Below are positions 35,508-44,323 of a DNA stretch of 64,000 nucleotides, in pieces (positions within the stretch are counted from its first letter, which is position 1; the number at the start of each line of letters is the position of its first letter). The position numbers and the translations under genes were made by a program. Under the pieces are notes generated by a model that saw only the letters and a program-made list of their open reading frames with translations, did no database searches and had not been told where the DNA came from. Origin of the DNA: UBA12077 sp963665525 (GTDB lineage Bacteria > Bacteroidota > Bacteroidia > Bacteroidales > UBA12077); assembly GCA_963665525.1 (NCBI GenBank), contig OY762280.1:4216001-4280000 (forward strand). The letters run 5' to 3'.

Positions 35508-36743
35508 TCATTTAATTTCTTTCGGATAACACAAAAAATATTTATGTACAACTTTCGATAATACAGATGTGTTTAACATATCCGAAGCTTCAGCAATATC
35601 AATTGAGGTTCCGTCTTTGTGTAAAATCTGGATCTTATCATCAAAAGTGCTGTATGCATTTTTACTAATGTGATCTGTAAAAATTAAGTAATTAATTTCT
35701 TCCTCAGAGATTCCTAGTCTTTTGGAAGATTCTAGTTTTAGTTTATTGATATTCTTATTATCAAAAGGCTTATCTTGTATTTTAATTTTTAGTAAATCCC
35801 GGTTAAGAAGCCTGTGAGATAAATTGGATAAGATTTTATCTTTACTGTAAATCCAAACTTTCAATAAGCTATAAATATCATTATCATCGATTGATGAAAA
35901 TTTATCAAGTATAATTTTAGTTTGCTCGTTTTTATATTGCTTGTTTTTCATGAAAAAGCTTAGCTCTTCAGATAAGTAAACTTCGATATTATTTGCAATT
36001 AAATATTTAACCCGCTCAAATACCTTTATAAGAAGCTGTTCTGCCGATACTACTGTTTTATGCAGATATACTTGCCAATACATTAACCAGCGAGCAATTA
36101 AAAATTTTTCAATTGAATGTATTCCTTTAGCTTCAACAACCAATTGGTCGTTATGTACATGAAGCATTTTTATAATTCGATCGGAGCTAACAACGCCTTC
36201 TGAAACACCTGAAAAGAAACTGTCTCTGCGAAGATAGTCAAGCCTGTCAACATCGAGCTGACTGGAAATTAATTGGTGAAGGAATTTTTTTGGATATTCG
36301 TTCTTAAAAATTTTGATTGTTAGATCAAGCTTACCATTAAATTCCTTATTTAATGATTCCATAAATAGTAAGGACAAGTCTTCGTGATTATATCCTTCTG
36401 TAATAATGTTTTCTAATGTGTGAGAAAAAGGTCCATGTCCAATATCGTGTAAAAGAATTGCCAGAGTTACTGCCTCTTCTTCCTGGTCTGAAATTTTTAC
36501 TCCTTTAGATTTTAACACATTAATTGCCAAGCCAAGTAAATGCACTGCCCCTAATGTGTGTTGAAATCGGGTATGTACTGCTCCAGGATATACATAATCT
36601 GTAAGTCCCAGCTGTTTTATTCGCCTCAAACGTTGAAAATATTTATGTTCTATGATGTCATAAACAATTTCAGATGGAATATTAATGAGTCCATACACAG
36701 GGTCGTTCACAATTTTCCTTTTATTTTGCCAGCTTTCCTTCAC
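35508..36743 (-). CDS. HD-domain phosphohydrolase (dNTPase-like)
   Basis: A 411-residue cytoplasmic protein. Its N-terminal half has the HD metal motif: HTRFQHTLGAVHLLGLA, LLHDIGHGPFSHTLE and, near residue 170, LDVDRLDYLRRDSFF. This is the layout of the SAMHD1/dGTPase-related group (COG1078). Members hydrolyse deoxynucleoside triphosphates or related nucleotides, but activity varies. The initiation codon appears to be GTG at 36743; no in-frame ATG is close upstream. It is the first gene of the minus-strand block leading into lpxD (53-base gap) and diverges from rimP. Linkage to lipid A genes is common in Bacteroidota, though no biochemical connection is known. Confidence 0.88.
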   Translation of the reverse strand: MKESWQNKRKIVNDPVYGLINIPSEIVYDIIEHKYFQRLRRIKQLGLTDYVYPGAVHTRFQHTLGAVHLLGLAINVLKSKGVKISDQEEEAVTLAILLHDIGHGPFSHTLENIITEGYNHEDLSLLFMESLNKEFNGKLDLTIKIFKNEYPKKFLHQLISSQLDVDRLDYLRRDSFFSGVSEGVVSSDRIIKMLHVHNDQLVVEAKGIHSIEKFLIARWLMYWQVYLHKTVVSAEQLLIKVFERVKYLIANNIEVYLSEELSFFMKNKQYKNEQTKIILDKFSSIDDNDIYSLLKVWIYSKDKILSNLSHRLLNRDLLKIKIQDKPFDNKNINKLKLESSKRLGISEEEINYLIFTDHISKNAYSTFDDKIQILHKDGTSIDIAEASDMLNTSVLSKVVHKYFLCYPKEIK

Positions 36744-36766
36744 TATAATTACATTTTGTTAAATAA

Positions 36767-36774
36767 CAAAAATA
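36767..36774 (-). promoter_or_regulatory. Candidate -7 element upstream of the HD hydrolase gene
   Basis: Minus strand reads TATTTTTG (TAnnTTTG), 24 bases before the GTG start. A -33 element is not clear. Confidence 0.4.
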
Positions 36775-36878
36775 CAAGAAATTAAGGATTAAATCGGATG
36801 TTTTAAGTTTTTATAAGACAAATTCACATAGGATTCATTATACCTTATTTTCAAAATACTAATTTTCAGGTTAATAAT

Positions 36879-36909
36879 TTTGTGTTTTCCAAGATTATTT
36901 ATAATTTTG
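36879..36909 (+). promoter_or_regulatory. Bacteroidota-type promoter of rimP-nusA-infB
   Basis: TTTG at 36879-36882, 19-base spacer, TAATTTTG at 36902-36909: an exact fit to the TTTG/TAnnTTTG consensus of the Bacteroidota primary sigma factor. Transcription would start near 36916, leaving a leader of about 58 bases. Confidence 0.75.
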
Positions 36910-36933
36910 CGGCTGATTATGCTTGATTCGTGT

Positions 36934-36952
36934 AAGGGGACATTGTCCCCTT
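36934..36952 (+). promoter_or_regulatory. Leader hairpin upstream of rimP
   Basis: A perfect 8-bp stem (aaggggac with gtcccctt, 3-base loop att) is followed by ttattatt. It lies within the predicted leader, about 18 bases after the predicted transcription start and 21 bases before the rimP ATG. It could be an attenuator, a stability element or a binding site. Confidence 0.55.
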
Positions 36953-36973
36953 TATTATTATCTTAATTGAAAG

Positions 36974-37441
36974 ATGATTACAAAAGAAAAAATAGAAAAT
37001 ATTATATCTGAAATTATAGAAGAAAAAGATGCTTTTATAGTAGATATTAAAATTAGTTCATCTAATAAGATCAATCTTGATATTGATAGTAATGATGGAT
37101 TTACCATTGATGATTGTGTGGAGGTAAGCAGGCTAATTGAAAGTAATCTGGATAGAGATGTTGAAGATTATGAATTAGAAGTAGCTTCGGCAGGTTTGTC
37201 GGAATCTTTTAAAGTCATTCAACAGTATCAGAAAAATCTAAATAAAGAAGTAGAAACAATTACGAAAGAAGGGCTAAAGATCAAAGGAATTCTTTCTAAA
37301 GTTTCTGATAGCGGATTTGAGATAGAAGAATCAAAAATGGTGAAAGTTGAAGGAAAGAAAAAGAAACAGAACGTAATTGAAACACATCCGTTTTCTTTTG
37401 ATCAGGTGAAATCAACTAAAATTATTATTAAGTTTAAGTAA
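36974..37441 (+). CDS. rimP: Ribosome maturation factor RimP
   Basis: A 155-residue protein with the RimP N-terminal domain (LDIDSNDGFTIDDCVEVSRL, then DYELEVASAGLSESF, corresponding to the family SPGLxRPL region) and a C-terminal SH3-like domain (IKGILSKVSDSGFEIEE). RimP is needed for 30S subunit maturation. The Pro of the usual SPG motif is replaced (SAGLSESF). Its position 22 bases before nusA, in the order rimP-nusA-infB, is conserved across bacteria and supports the call. It is expressed from the promoter at 36879. Confidence 0.93.
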   Translation: MITKEKIENIISEIIEEKDAFIVDIKISSSNKINLDIDSNDGFTIDDCVEVSRLIESNLDRDVEDYELEVASAGLSESFKVIQQYQKNLNKEVETITKEGLKIKGILSKVSDSGFEIEESKMVKVEGKKKKQNVIETHPFSFDQVKSTKIIIKFK

Positions 37442-37463
37442 AAAGCTAAACATATAAAGTAAA

Positions 37464-38702
37464 ATGGAAAATCTAAATTTAATCGACACGTTTTCTGAAT
37501 TTAAGGAATTGAAGAGCATTGACAGGGCAACAATGATGACGGTTTTGGAAGATGTTTTTCGTAACATGTTGCTTAAGAAATATGGTACTGATGAGAATTT
37601 CGATATTATTATCAATATTGATAAGGGGGATTTTGAAATTTGGAGAAACCGTGAGGTTGTTGAAGAGAAAGATCTGGAAGATCCAAATCTTCAAATTACT
37701 TTAAAAGAAGCCAAAAAGATTGATGAAGATTATGAGGTGGGTGAAGAGGTTACTGATGAGGTGAAACTGCTTGATTTTGGTAGGAGAGCAATTTTAGCAC
37801 TTAGACAAAATCTTACCAATAGAATACTGGATCTTGAGAAAAATAATATCTACAATAAATACAAAGAAAGAATTGGAGATATTGTTACAGGAGAGGTTTA
37901 TCAGGTATGGAAGAAAGAAATTTTAACATTAGATGATGAAGGAAATGAATTAATACTTCCAAAAACAGAACAAATTCCTTCTGATTACTTCAGAAAAGGA
38001 GACTCAATTCGTGCAGTTGTTGTTCGTGTTGAGATGAGAAATAATAATCCATTAATTATTTTATCTCGTACAAGTCCTGTTTTCCTTGAAAGATTATTTG
38101 AGCTGGAAGTACCTGAAATTTTCGATGGTTTAATTACGATCAAGAAAATTGTACGTATTCCTGGAGAAAGAGCAAAAGTTGCAGTAGAATCTTATGATGA
38201 ACGTATTGATCCTGTTGGAGCATGTGTTGGAATGAAAGGTTCCAGAATTCATGGTATTGTTCGTGAGTTAAGAAATGAAAATATTGATGTAATTAATTTT
38301 ACTAATAATACACAGTTATTTATTCAAAGAGCATTAAGTCCTGCAAAAATAATCTCTATCAAATTAAACGAAGAGGCAAAACGTGCCGATGTCTATCTTC
38401 TACCAGAAGAGGTTTCGTTGGCTATTGGAAAAGGAGGTTTAAATATTAAACTTGCCAGCCAGTTAACAGGCTACGAAATCGATGTATATAGGGAAACAGA
38501 TGAAGAAGATGATGAGGATGTAAGTATCGACGAATTTGCTGATGAAATTGAAGGATGGATTCTTGATGAATTAAAAGCTGTAGGATGTGATACTGCAAAA
38601 AGTGTTCTCGAGTTATCTCGCGAAGATTTAATTAAAAGAACTGATTTAGAAGAAGAAACAGTTGATGAAGTAATTAAAATTTTTAAATCAGAATTTGAAT
38701 AA
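37464..38702 (+). CDS. nusA: Transcription termination/antitermination factor NusA
   Basis: A 412-residue protein. An N-terminal RNA-polymerase-binding domain covers residues 1-130, an S1 domain about 135-205 (GDIVTGEVYQV, FRKGDSIRAVVVRVE), and two KH domains about 230-345 (DPVGACVGMKGSRIHGIV and SLAIGKGGLNIKLASQLTGY). A short acidic linker and a C-terminal helix-hairpin-helix segment (VGCDTAKSVLELSREDLIKR) follow. NusA controls pausing, termination and antitermination. It lacks the long acidic-repeat tail of E. coli NusA, which is normal for this phylum. It sits between rimP and infB in the conserved operon. Confidence 0.97.
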   Translation: MENLNLIDTFSEFKELKSIDRATMMTVLEDVFRNMLLKKYGTDENFDIIINIDKGDFEIWRNREVVEEKDLEDPNLQITLKEAKKIDEDYEVGEEVTDEVKLLDFGRRAILALRQNLTNRILDLEKNNIYNKYKERIGDIVTGEVYQVWKKEILTLDDEGNELILPKTEQIPSDYFRKGDSIRAVVVRVEMRNNNPLIILSRTSPVFLERLFELEVPEIFDGLITIKKIVRIPGERAKVAVESYDERIDPVGACVGMKGSRIHGIVRELRNENIDVINFTNNTQLFIQRALSPAKIISIKLNEEAKRADVYLLPEEVSLAIGKGGLNIKLASQLTGYEIDVYRETDEEDDEDVSIDEFADEIEGWILDELKAVGCDTAKSVLELSREDLIKRTDLEEETVDEVIKIFKSEFE

Positions 38703-38773
38703 TTCAATTCTTTAGTTATAAATTAGCAGATATTCGGGTTTTTGGAAAAATAAAATTGGTTTAGAAACATAAT

Positions 38774-41677
38774 ATGACAACAGGAAAAGCAACAAGACTA
38801 AGTAAAGCGGCAAGAGAATTTAATGTTGGAATATCAACAATTGTTGAGTTTCTTCATAAAAAAGGATTTAATATTGATTCTAATCCTAATACAAAAATAT
38901 CACCTGAACAATACAATCTATTGATTGAAGAGTATCGTTCTGATATTGATGTAAAAAAGGAATCAGAGAAGTTGAGTTTAAGCCAGATGAGGTCGAAAAA
39001 CGAAGCTATCTCAATCAATGATGTTCAAGAGGAAGAAGAAGTTGAGGAAGCCGTTGAAGAAGATTCTTTTACTCCGGAAGAAGAAATCATTATTAAAGAT
39101 GTTAGCAGTACTAGTAAAACTGTGGTTGAAGAAGAACCTGAAGAAGAGGAAAAACCTATTGAACTGGTTCCGGAGGTAGAAAAAGAAGCTGTTGAAGAAA
39201 CCGTTGAAGAAGAAAAAGAATCAGAACCTGTAAAAGAAGAACCAAAAGCTGCTAGTTCTGACAGTGCAGAAGATTCTAAAGAACCTAAAGTTGTTGGTAA
39301 AATTGACCTGGAATCATTAAACCAAAAAACCAGACCAGATAAGAAAAGCAGAAAGCAAAGAGAAGATGAAGCTAAACAGGCTCAACAAAAAGAGGTAAAA
39401 AAAGAACCTGTTAAGAAAGAAGAAGTAAAAGAAGAGAAGGTTGAGGTGAAGGAAAAGTCTGTGGAGTCAGCTAAAGAAGAAGTTGTAGATAAGGAACCGG
39501 AAGTATATAAATCATCGGTTCAAAAGCTTTCAGGACCAACGGTTATTGGTAAAATAGATTTACCAGAACCTCCAAAAGAAAAGAAAAAAGAACCTGTTGC
39601 ATCTTCTGATGACCAAAAGAATAAAAAGAAGAAAAGAAAGCGAATCCATAAGGATAAAGAAAAAGTTGATGTAAATAAGAAAAATCAACAAGGAGGTGTT
39701 AAGCCACAGGATAAGAAATCTGATAAAGAACATTTCAAATCAAAAAAGAAGAAGAAAAAACAATTACGTCCTGAGGTTAGCGAAGAAGATGTTCAAAAGC
39801 AAATTAAAGATACTTTAGCGCGATTAACTACAAAAGGAAAATCGAAAGGTGCTAAACACAGAAGAGAAAAGAGAGAAGCAATAAGTCAAAAACAACAAGA
39901 AGAACTTGAAAGACAAGAAGCAGACAAGCAAATTTTAAAAGTTACTGAATTTGTTTCTGTGAATGAGTTAGCCACAATGATGGAGGTTCCTGCAACAGAT
40001 GTTATTTCTGTATGTATGAATCTTGGTTTGCTTGTGTCAATAAATCAAAGGCTTGATGCAGAAACAATGGCTTTAGTTGCTGATGAATTTAATTATAAAG
40101 TTGAGTTTATTAGCGTTGAGGTTCAGGAAGCTATTAAAGAAGAAGAAGATCAAGATGCGGACTTATTACCTCGTTCACCTATTGTTACAGTAATGGGTCA
40201 CGTTGATCATGGTAAAACATCATTACTTGACCATATTCGTAAAGCCAATGTAATTGCTGGTGAAGCAGGAGGAATAACACAGCACATTGGTGCATATAGT
40301 GTTAAGATAGATGATGGAAAAACAATAACATTCCTTGATACTCCTGGTCACGAAGCATTTACAGCTATGCGTGCTCGAGGAGCTCAAGTTACTGATATAG
40401 CTATTATTGTTGTTTCGGCAGATGATAATGTGATGCCTCAAACTGTTGAAGCTATTAATCATGCTAGTGCTGCAGGTGTACCTATTGTATTTGCAATCAA
40501 TAAAATTGATAAGCCAGGAGCAAATCCTGAAAAGATAAAAGAAGAGTTAGCTCAAATGAACTATCTTGTTGAAGAATGGGGTGGTAAATATCAATCTCAA
40601 GATATTTCTGCTAAGCAAGGTACAAATATTGATGAGCTACTTGAAAAAGTATTGCTAGAAGCTGAAATGCTTGATTTAAAAGCAAATCCAAATAAAAAAG
40701 CACTTGGTACTGTTATTGAATCAGAGTTGGATAAAGGACGAGGATATATGTCAACAATTTTAGTTGAAGCTGGTACCTTAAGAATTGGTGATGTTGTTTT
40801 AGCTGGTAGTTATTTTGGTCATGCCAAAGCAATGTATAACGAACGAGGAAAACGTATCGAAGAAGCAGGGCCAGCAACACCTGTTCAAATTCTTGGATTA
40901 AATGGAGCTCCTCAAGCAGGAGATAAGTTTAATATTATGGAGAGCGACAAAGAAGCTCGTGAAATAGCAAATAAAAGAGAACAGCTTCAGAGAGAGCAAA
41001 GTATGCGTACTCAAAAGCATATTACACTGGATGAAATTGGACGTCGTATTGCTATTGGAAACTTCCAAGAAATTAATATTGTTGTGAAAGGTGATGTGGA
41101 TGGTTCTATCGAAGCATTATCTGATTCATTAATTAAATTAAGTACCGAAGAAATTCAGGTTAATATTATACACAAAGGTGTTGGACAGATTTCAGAATCT
41201 GATGTTCTGTTAGCTGCTGCTTCTAATGCTATTATTATTGGATTCCAGGTACGTCCATCGATGAATGCTCGTAAGTTAGCTGAAAAAGAGGAAATTGATA
41301 TCAGATTATATTCTGTAATTTACGATGCTATCAACGAGGTGAAAGATGCTATGGAAGGTATGTTATCACCAGATATTAAAGAAGAGATTGTTGCAACTGT
41401 TGAGGTTAGAGAAACATTCAAAATTAAGAAAGTTGGAACCATTGCAGGTTGTATGGTGAAAGAAGGTAAGATTAACCGTAATACAAAAGTAAGAGTAATT
41501 CGAGAAGGTATTGTTATTTATACCGGAGAGTTAGGATCATTGAAACGATTTAAAGATGATGTAAAAGAAGTTGTATCGGGTTATGAATGTGGATTGAATA
41601 TTGAAAACTTTAATGATATTAAAGTTGGTGATATTGTTGAAGGTTACCAAGAAGTGGAGGTTAAGAAGAAACTATAA
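38774..41677 (+). CDS. infB: Translation initiation factor IF-2
   Basis: A 967-residue GTPase. Residues 1-55 are an IF2_N domain (RLSKAAREFNVGISTIVEFL). A long Lys/Glu-rich linker covers about 60-385, and a second IF2_N-like helical unit (VSVNELATMMEVPATDVISV) lies near 395. The G domain starts with VTVMGHVDHGKTSLLDHIRK (G1) near residue 475, then DTPGHEAFTAMRARGAQ (G3) and NKIDKPGANP (G4). Domains 2, 3 and C2 follow (RVIREGIVIYTGELGSLKRF near the end). IF-2 delivers initiator tRNA to the ribosome; an initiator tRNA gene is also in this window at 50818. A terminator follows. Confidence 0.98.
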   Translation: MTTGKATRLSKAAREFNVGISTIVEFLHKKGFNIDSNPNTKISPEQYNLLIEEYRSDIDVKKESEKLSLSQMRSKNEAISINDVQEEEEVEEAVEEDSFTPEEEIIIKDVSSTSKTVVEEEPEEEEKPIELVPEVEKEAVEETVEEEKESEPVKEEPKAASSDSAEDSKEPKVVGKIDLESLNQKTRPDKKSRKQREDEAKQAQQKEVKKEPVKKEEVKEEKVEVKEKSVESAKEEVVDKEPEVYKSSVQKLSGPTVIGKIDLPEPPKEKKKEPVASSDDQKNKKKKRKRIHKDKEKVDVNKKNQQGGVKPQDKKSDKEHFKSKKKKKKQLRPEVSEEDVQKQIKDTLARLTTKGKSKGAKHRREKREAISQKQQEELERQEADKQILKVTEFVSVNELATMMEVPATDVISVCMNLGLLVSINQRLDAETMALVADEFNYKVEFISVEVQEAIKEEEDQDADLLPRSPIVTVMGHVDHGKTSLLDHIRKANVIAGEAGGITQHIGAYSVKIDDGKTITFLDTPGHEAFTAMRARGAQVTDIAIIVVSADDNVMPQTVEAINHASAAGVPIVFAINKIDKPGANPEKIKEELAQMNYLVEEWGGKYQSQDISAKQGTNIDELLEKVLLEAEMLDLKANPNKKALGTVIESELDKGRGYMSTILVEAGTLRIGDVVLAGSYFGHAKAMYNERGKRIEEAGPATPVQILGLNGAPQAGDKFNIMESDKEAREIANKREQLQREQSMRTQKHITLDEIGRRIAIGNFQEINIVVKGDVDGSIEALSDSLIKLSTEEIQVNIIHKGVGQISESDVLLAAASNAIIIGFQVRPSMNARKLAEKEEIDIRLYSVIYDAINEVKDAMEGMLSPDIKEEIVATVEVRETFKIKKVGTIAGCMVKEGKINRNTKVRVIREGIVIYTGELGSLKRFKDDVKEVVSGYECGLNIENFNDIKVGDIVEGYQEVEVKKKL

Positions 41678-41697
41678 CTAATATATACAATAGTTTG

Positions 41698-41731
41698 AAA
41701 AGCCTGCTATTTTAAAAAGCAGGCTTTTTTT
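41698..41731 (+). terminator. Rho-independent terminator after infB
   Basis: A hairpin of 11 bp (aaaagcctgct-type arm with agcaggcttt, AT loop) runs into a stretch of seven T. It ends the rimP-nusA-infB transcript. Confidence 0.9.
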
Positions 41732-41843
41732 ATGCAACTTAAATAAGTTTTCTGCGTCTTTATCGAAAAAATAGGATTATCTTCAGTTTAAGACAATATC
41801 TTACCAATTCATTACAATAAATAAATGTTTAAGATCATTGATC

Positions 41844-41874
41844 TTGAAGTTGATTTATCCTTATTCTAATTTTG
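41844..41874 (+). promoter_or_regulatory. Promoter of the FtsX permease at 41899
   Basis: TTG at 41844-41846, 20-base spacer, TAATTTTG at 41867-41874. The predicted start point near 41881 lies downstream of an in-frame TTG at 41872, which supports the ATG at 41899 as the true start. Confidence 0.6.
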
Positions 41875-41898
41875 TTGAAACTATTAAACAGGAAAGTA

Positions 41899-44274
41899 AT
41901 GTTCAAAAATTTTTTAATTATTTCACTTCGGTATTTGTGGAAGAATTTCCTCTTTGTAGGAATTAATATTCTAGGATTAGCAGTTGCTCTTGCTCTCTGT
42001 ATAACTGCGTATTTGAATAATAAATATGATATTGACTGGGATAAAACTCATGAAAACTACGAAGATATTTATAAGATAAATATCACAAGAGAAATTCAAG
42101 ATCGACAACAAGAATACGGAATTACTCCAACGACATTGGGCCCAATGTTGAAGCAAGATTTATCGGGAGCTGAAGAAGTAACAAGGTATTTTACAACCTA
42201 TTCACCTGTAAAATATGGAGATCATATATTTAATAAGAGGGTTGGATATGCAGATCCCAACTTTTTTGATGTATTTACTATTGAATTAGTAAAGGGAGAT
42301 AAGAATACTTTAAAACAAAAAGGAAAAATCTTAATAAGTGAAAATGTTGCAGAAGTTTATTTTGGAACAGATGATCCTCTTGGGAAAGTTATATCTGTAA
42401 TGAATGACAAAGATGAAGAAACGACTTTTATGGTTTCAGGTGTTATTAAGGATTTACCTTTTAATACCAGTTTTAGGCATGAGCTTATAACTAACTTTGA
42501 GAGTTATACAGATATGTGGGAGGTTGATGAGCATGGCTGGGATGATTGGATAGCTGCTACTTTTTTATTAGTAAAAAATCAGAATAATATATTAAATATT
42601 AACGAGCAGCTTAAAAAATATATTCCTATTCAGAATGAAGCTCGTGAGGATTGGAAAATTACTAGCTTTTTTGTTAAAACATTAAAAGAAGTTGCTGATG
42701 ATAGAGGAGTTTGGGGAACCTGGTTAAGAACAAGCTTTCATCCTGCTGCTGTTGCTACACCTCCAATTATGGCAATTTTTATACTAATCATTGCAGCATT
42801 TAATTTCATGAATTCAGCAATATCATTTGCAGGGAAACGATTAAAGGAGATTGGACTTAGGAAAGTATTTGGCGGATTGCGTAAACATATTATTATTCAA
42901 TTTTTAAGCGAAAATTTAGTTGTAAGTTTTATTGCAGTGGTGTTTGGGATTTTCTTTGCAGGATTTTTAGTGCCTGAGTATTCAAGCATGTGGGAGTATA
43001 TGGATATTGAACTAAATTTTCGTAATAATCCTACATTAATTGTTTTTATTATTATTCTTTGGGTTTTTACGGCTCTTTTAGCTGGAGCTTATCCTGCTTT
43101 TTACATAAGTAAATTTAATCCGGTAAAAATATTTAGAGAAAAACTAAAGCTTAAAAATAAAAATCTGTTATCAAGATTTCTTTTAGGGTTTCAGTTTTTT
43201 ACTTCTGTTTTAGCATTAGTGATGGGCGTAATTTTTGCACAAAATGCTGTTTATCAAGAGAAATTTGATTTAGGTTATAATAAGGATAATATCCTTGTTT
43301 TAAGCATGCACAATGATAATGATTATAAACCTTTTGAGCAGGTTGTAAAAAGTAATCCAAAAGTTGAAATGTATGCAGGAACCAATTATCATATTGGATT
43401 TGGTAATTATAATCGTTCAATAAAATTCCATGAGCAACAAGTTGAGACTGGAATTATGCACATAGGTTATGATTATTTAAAAACTATGGGAGTTAAAATA
43501 TTGAAGGGTAGAGGATTTAATGTTGAAAACCAAGGAGGTGATGTAGCTGAAAATAATATCATTGTTAATGAAAAATTTATTGAGGATTTTAATCTTGAAG
43601 AACCTATTGGTAAAACAGTATATATGAATGATACTTTAGCATTACAAATTATTGGAATTGCAAAAGATATTTATTTGTATGGTGCTTGGGCAAAAATAGA
43701 TCCATTAATTTATAGATTATCACCAGAAGAGAATTATAGCAGGATTGTAGTTCGAGCAAAAGAAAATAATCTGCACGAAGTAAACGAAATGTTAAAAGCA
43801 GAATGGGCAGAGCTGGTTCCTAACTATCCATATGAAGGATTTTATCAGGAAGATTTATTGAACGAAGCAAAACAAATAAATAAGAACATAAAGATTATGT
43901 TTGTTTTTCTTGCTGTTTGTGCATTGTTTTTATCAGCAATTGGATTGTATACGCTAGTTAGTTTGAGCGTTTTAAATAGAACAAAAGAAATAGGTATTAG
44001 AAAAGTACACGGAGCTCCAATTAAGAAGATCATGATGATTATTACAAAACCGTTTATCTGGTTAATTTTAATTGCTATTATATTAGGTAGTGTAGGAGCA
44101 TACTTTTTAGCAAATATGCTTATGGGGAGTATTTGGGAAATTTATATGAATCCAAATACAGGTAGTTTTGTAATTCCTATTCTCATAATACTATTTACAT
44201 CATTTATAACAATCATATGGAGAGTATATGCTGCAGCACAGCAAAATCCGGCTAATTCTCTTAGATATGAATAA
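41899..44274 (+). CDS. FtsX/MacB-type ABC transporter permease (two-domain, about 791 aa)
   Basis: Third of four large permeases. It begins MFKNFLIISLRYLWKNFLF, like its paralogues, with a membrane helix at about 20-40 (INILGLAVALALCITAYL), a periplasmic MacB-like domain, and FtsX blocks carrying KEIGLRKVFGG near residue 325 and KEIGIRKVHGA near residue 705. It ends NPANSLRYE. It is the most divergent of the four, with a DIDW segment where the others have ELSYD after the first helix. No ATPase is encoded nearby. It is flanked by its own promoter and a bidirectional terminator, so it is a single-gene unit. Confidence 0.9.
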   Translation: MFKNFLIISLRYLWKNFLFVGINILGLAVALALCITAYLNNKYDIDWDKTHENYEDIYKINITREIQDRQQEYGITPTTLGPMLKQDLSGAEEVTRYFTTYSPVKYGDHIFNKRVGYADPNFFDVFTIELVKGDKNTLKQKGKILISENVAEVYFGTDDPLGKVISVMNDKDEETTFMVSGVIKDLPFNTSFRHELITNFESYTDMWEVDEHGWDDWIAATFLLVKNQNNILNINEQLKKYIPIQNEAREDWKITSFFVKTLKEVADDRGVWGTWLRTSFHPAAVATPPIMAIFILIIAAFNFMNSAISFAGKRLKEIGLRKVFGGLRKHIIIQFLSENLVVSFIAVVFGIFFAGFLVPEYSSMWEYMDIELNFRNNPTLIVFIIILWVFTALLAGAYPAFYISKFNPVKIFREKLKLKNKNLLSRFLLGFQFFTSVLALVMGVIFAQNAVYQEKFDLGYNKDNILVLSMHNDNDYKPFEQVVKSNPKVEMYAGTNYHIGFGNYNRSIKFHEQQVETGIMHIGYDYLKTMGVKILKGRGFNVENQGGDVAENNIIVNEKFIEDFNLEEPIGKTVYMNDTLALQIIGIAKDIYLYGAWAKIDPLIYRLSPEENYSRIVVRAKENNLHEVNEMLKAEWAELVPNYPYEGFYQEDLLNEAKQINKNIKIMFVFLAVCALFLSAIGLYTLVSLSVLNRTKEIGIRKVHGAPIKKIMMIITKPFIWLILIAIILGSVGAYFLANMLMGSIWEIYMNPNTGSFVIPILIILFTSFITIIWRVYAAAQQNPANSLRYE

Positions 44275-44277
44275 TAA

Positions 44278-44310
44278 AAAAGAGCAGATTATATCTGCTC
44301 TTTTCTTTTT
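44278..44310. terminator. Bidirectional terminator between convergent genes
   Basis: A 12-bp perfect stem (aaaagagcagat with atctgctctttt, 3-base loop) has T-rich tracts on both strands. It serves the FtsX gene on the plus strand and the SPOR-protein gene on the minus strand. Confidence 0.9.
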
Positions 44311-44323
44311 TAAGATTTCAGGT

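Noticed and set aside
39000..39900. Coding-sequence repeat rich in gaa/aaa as a tandem repeat or mobile element
   Set aside because: It is the Lys/Glu-rich linker of IF-2, normal low-complexity sequence in this factor.
41872..41898. TTG start for the third FtsX permease
   Set aside because: The codon lies within the predicted -7 promoter element, upstream of the likely transcription start.
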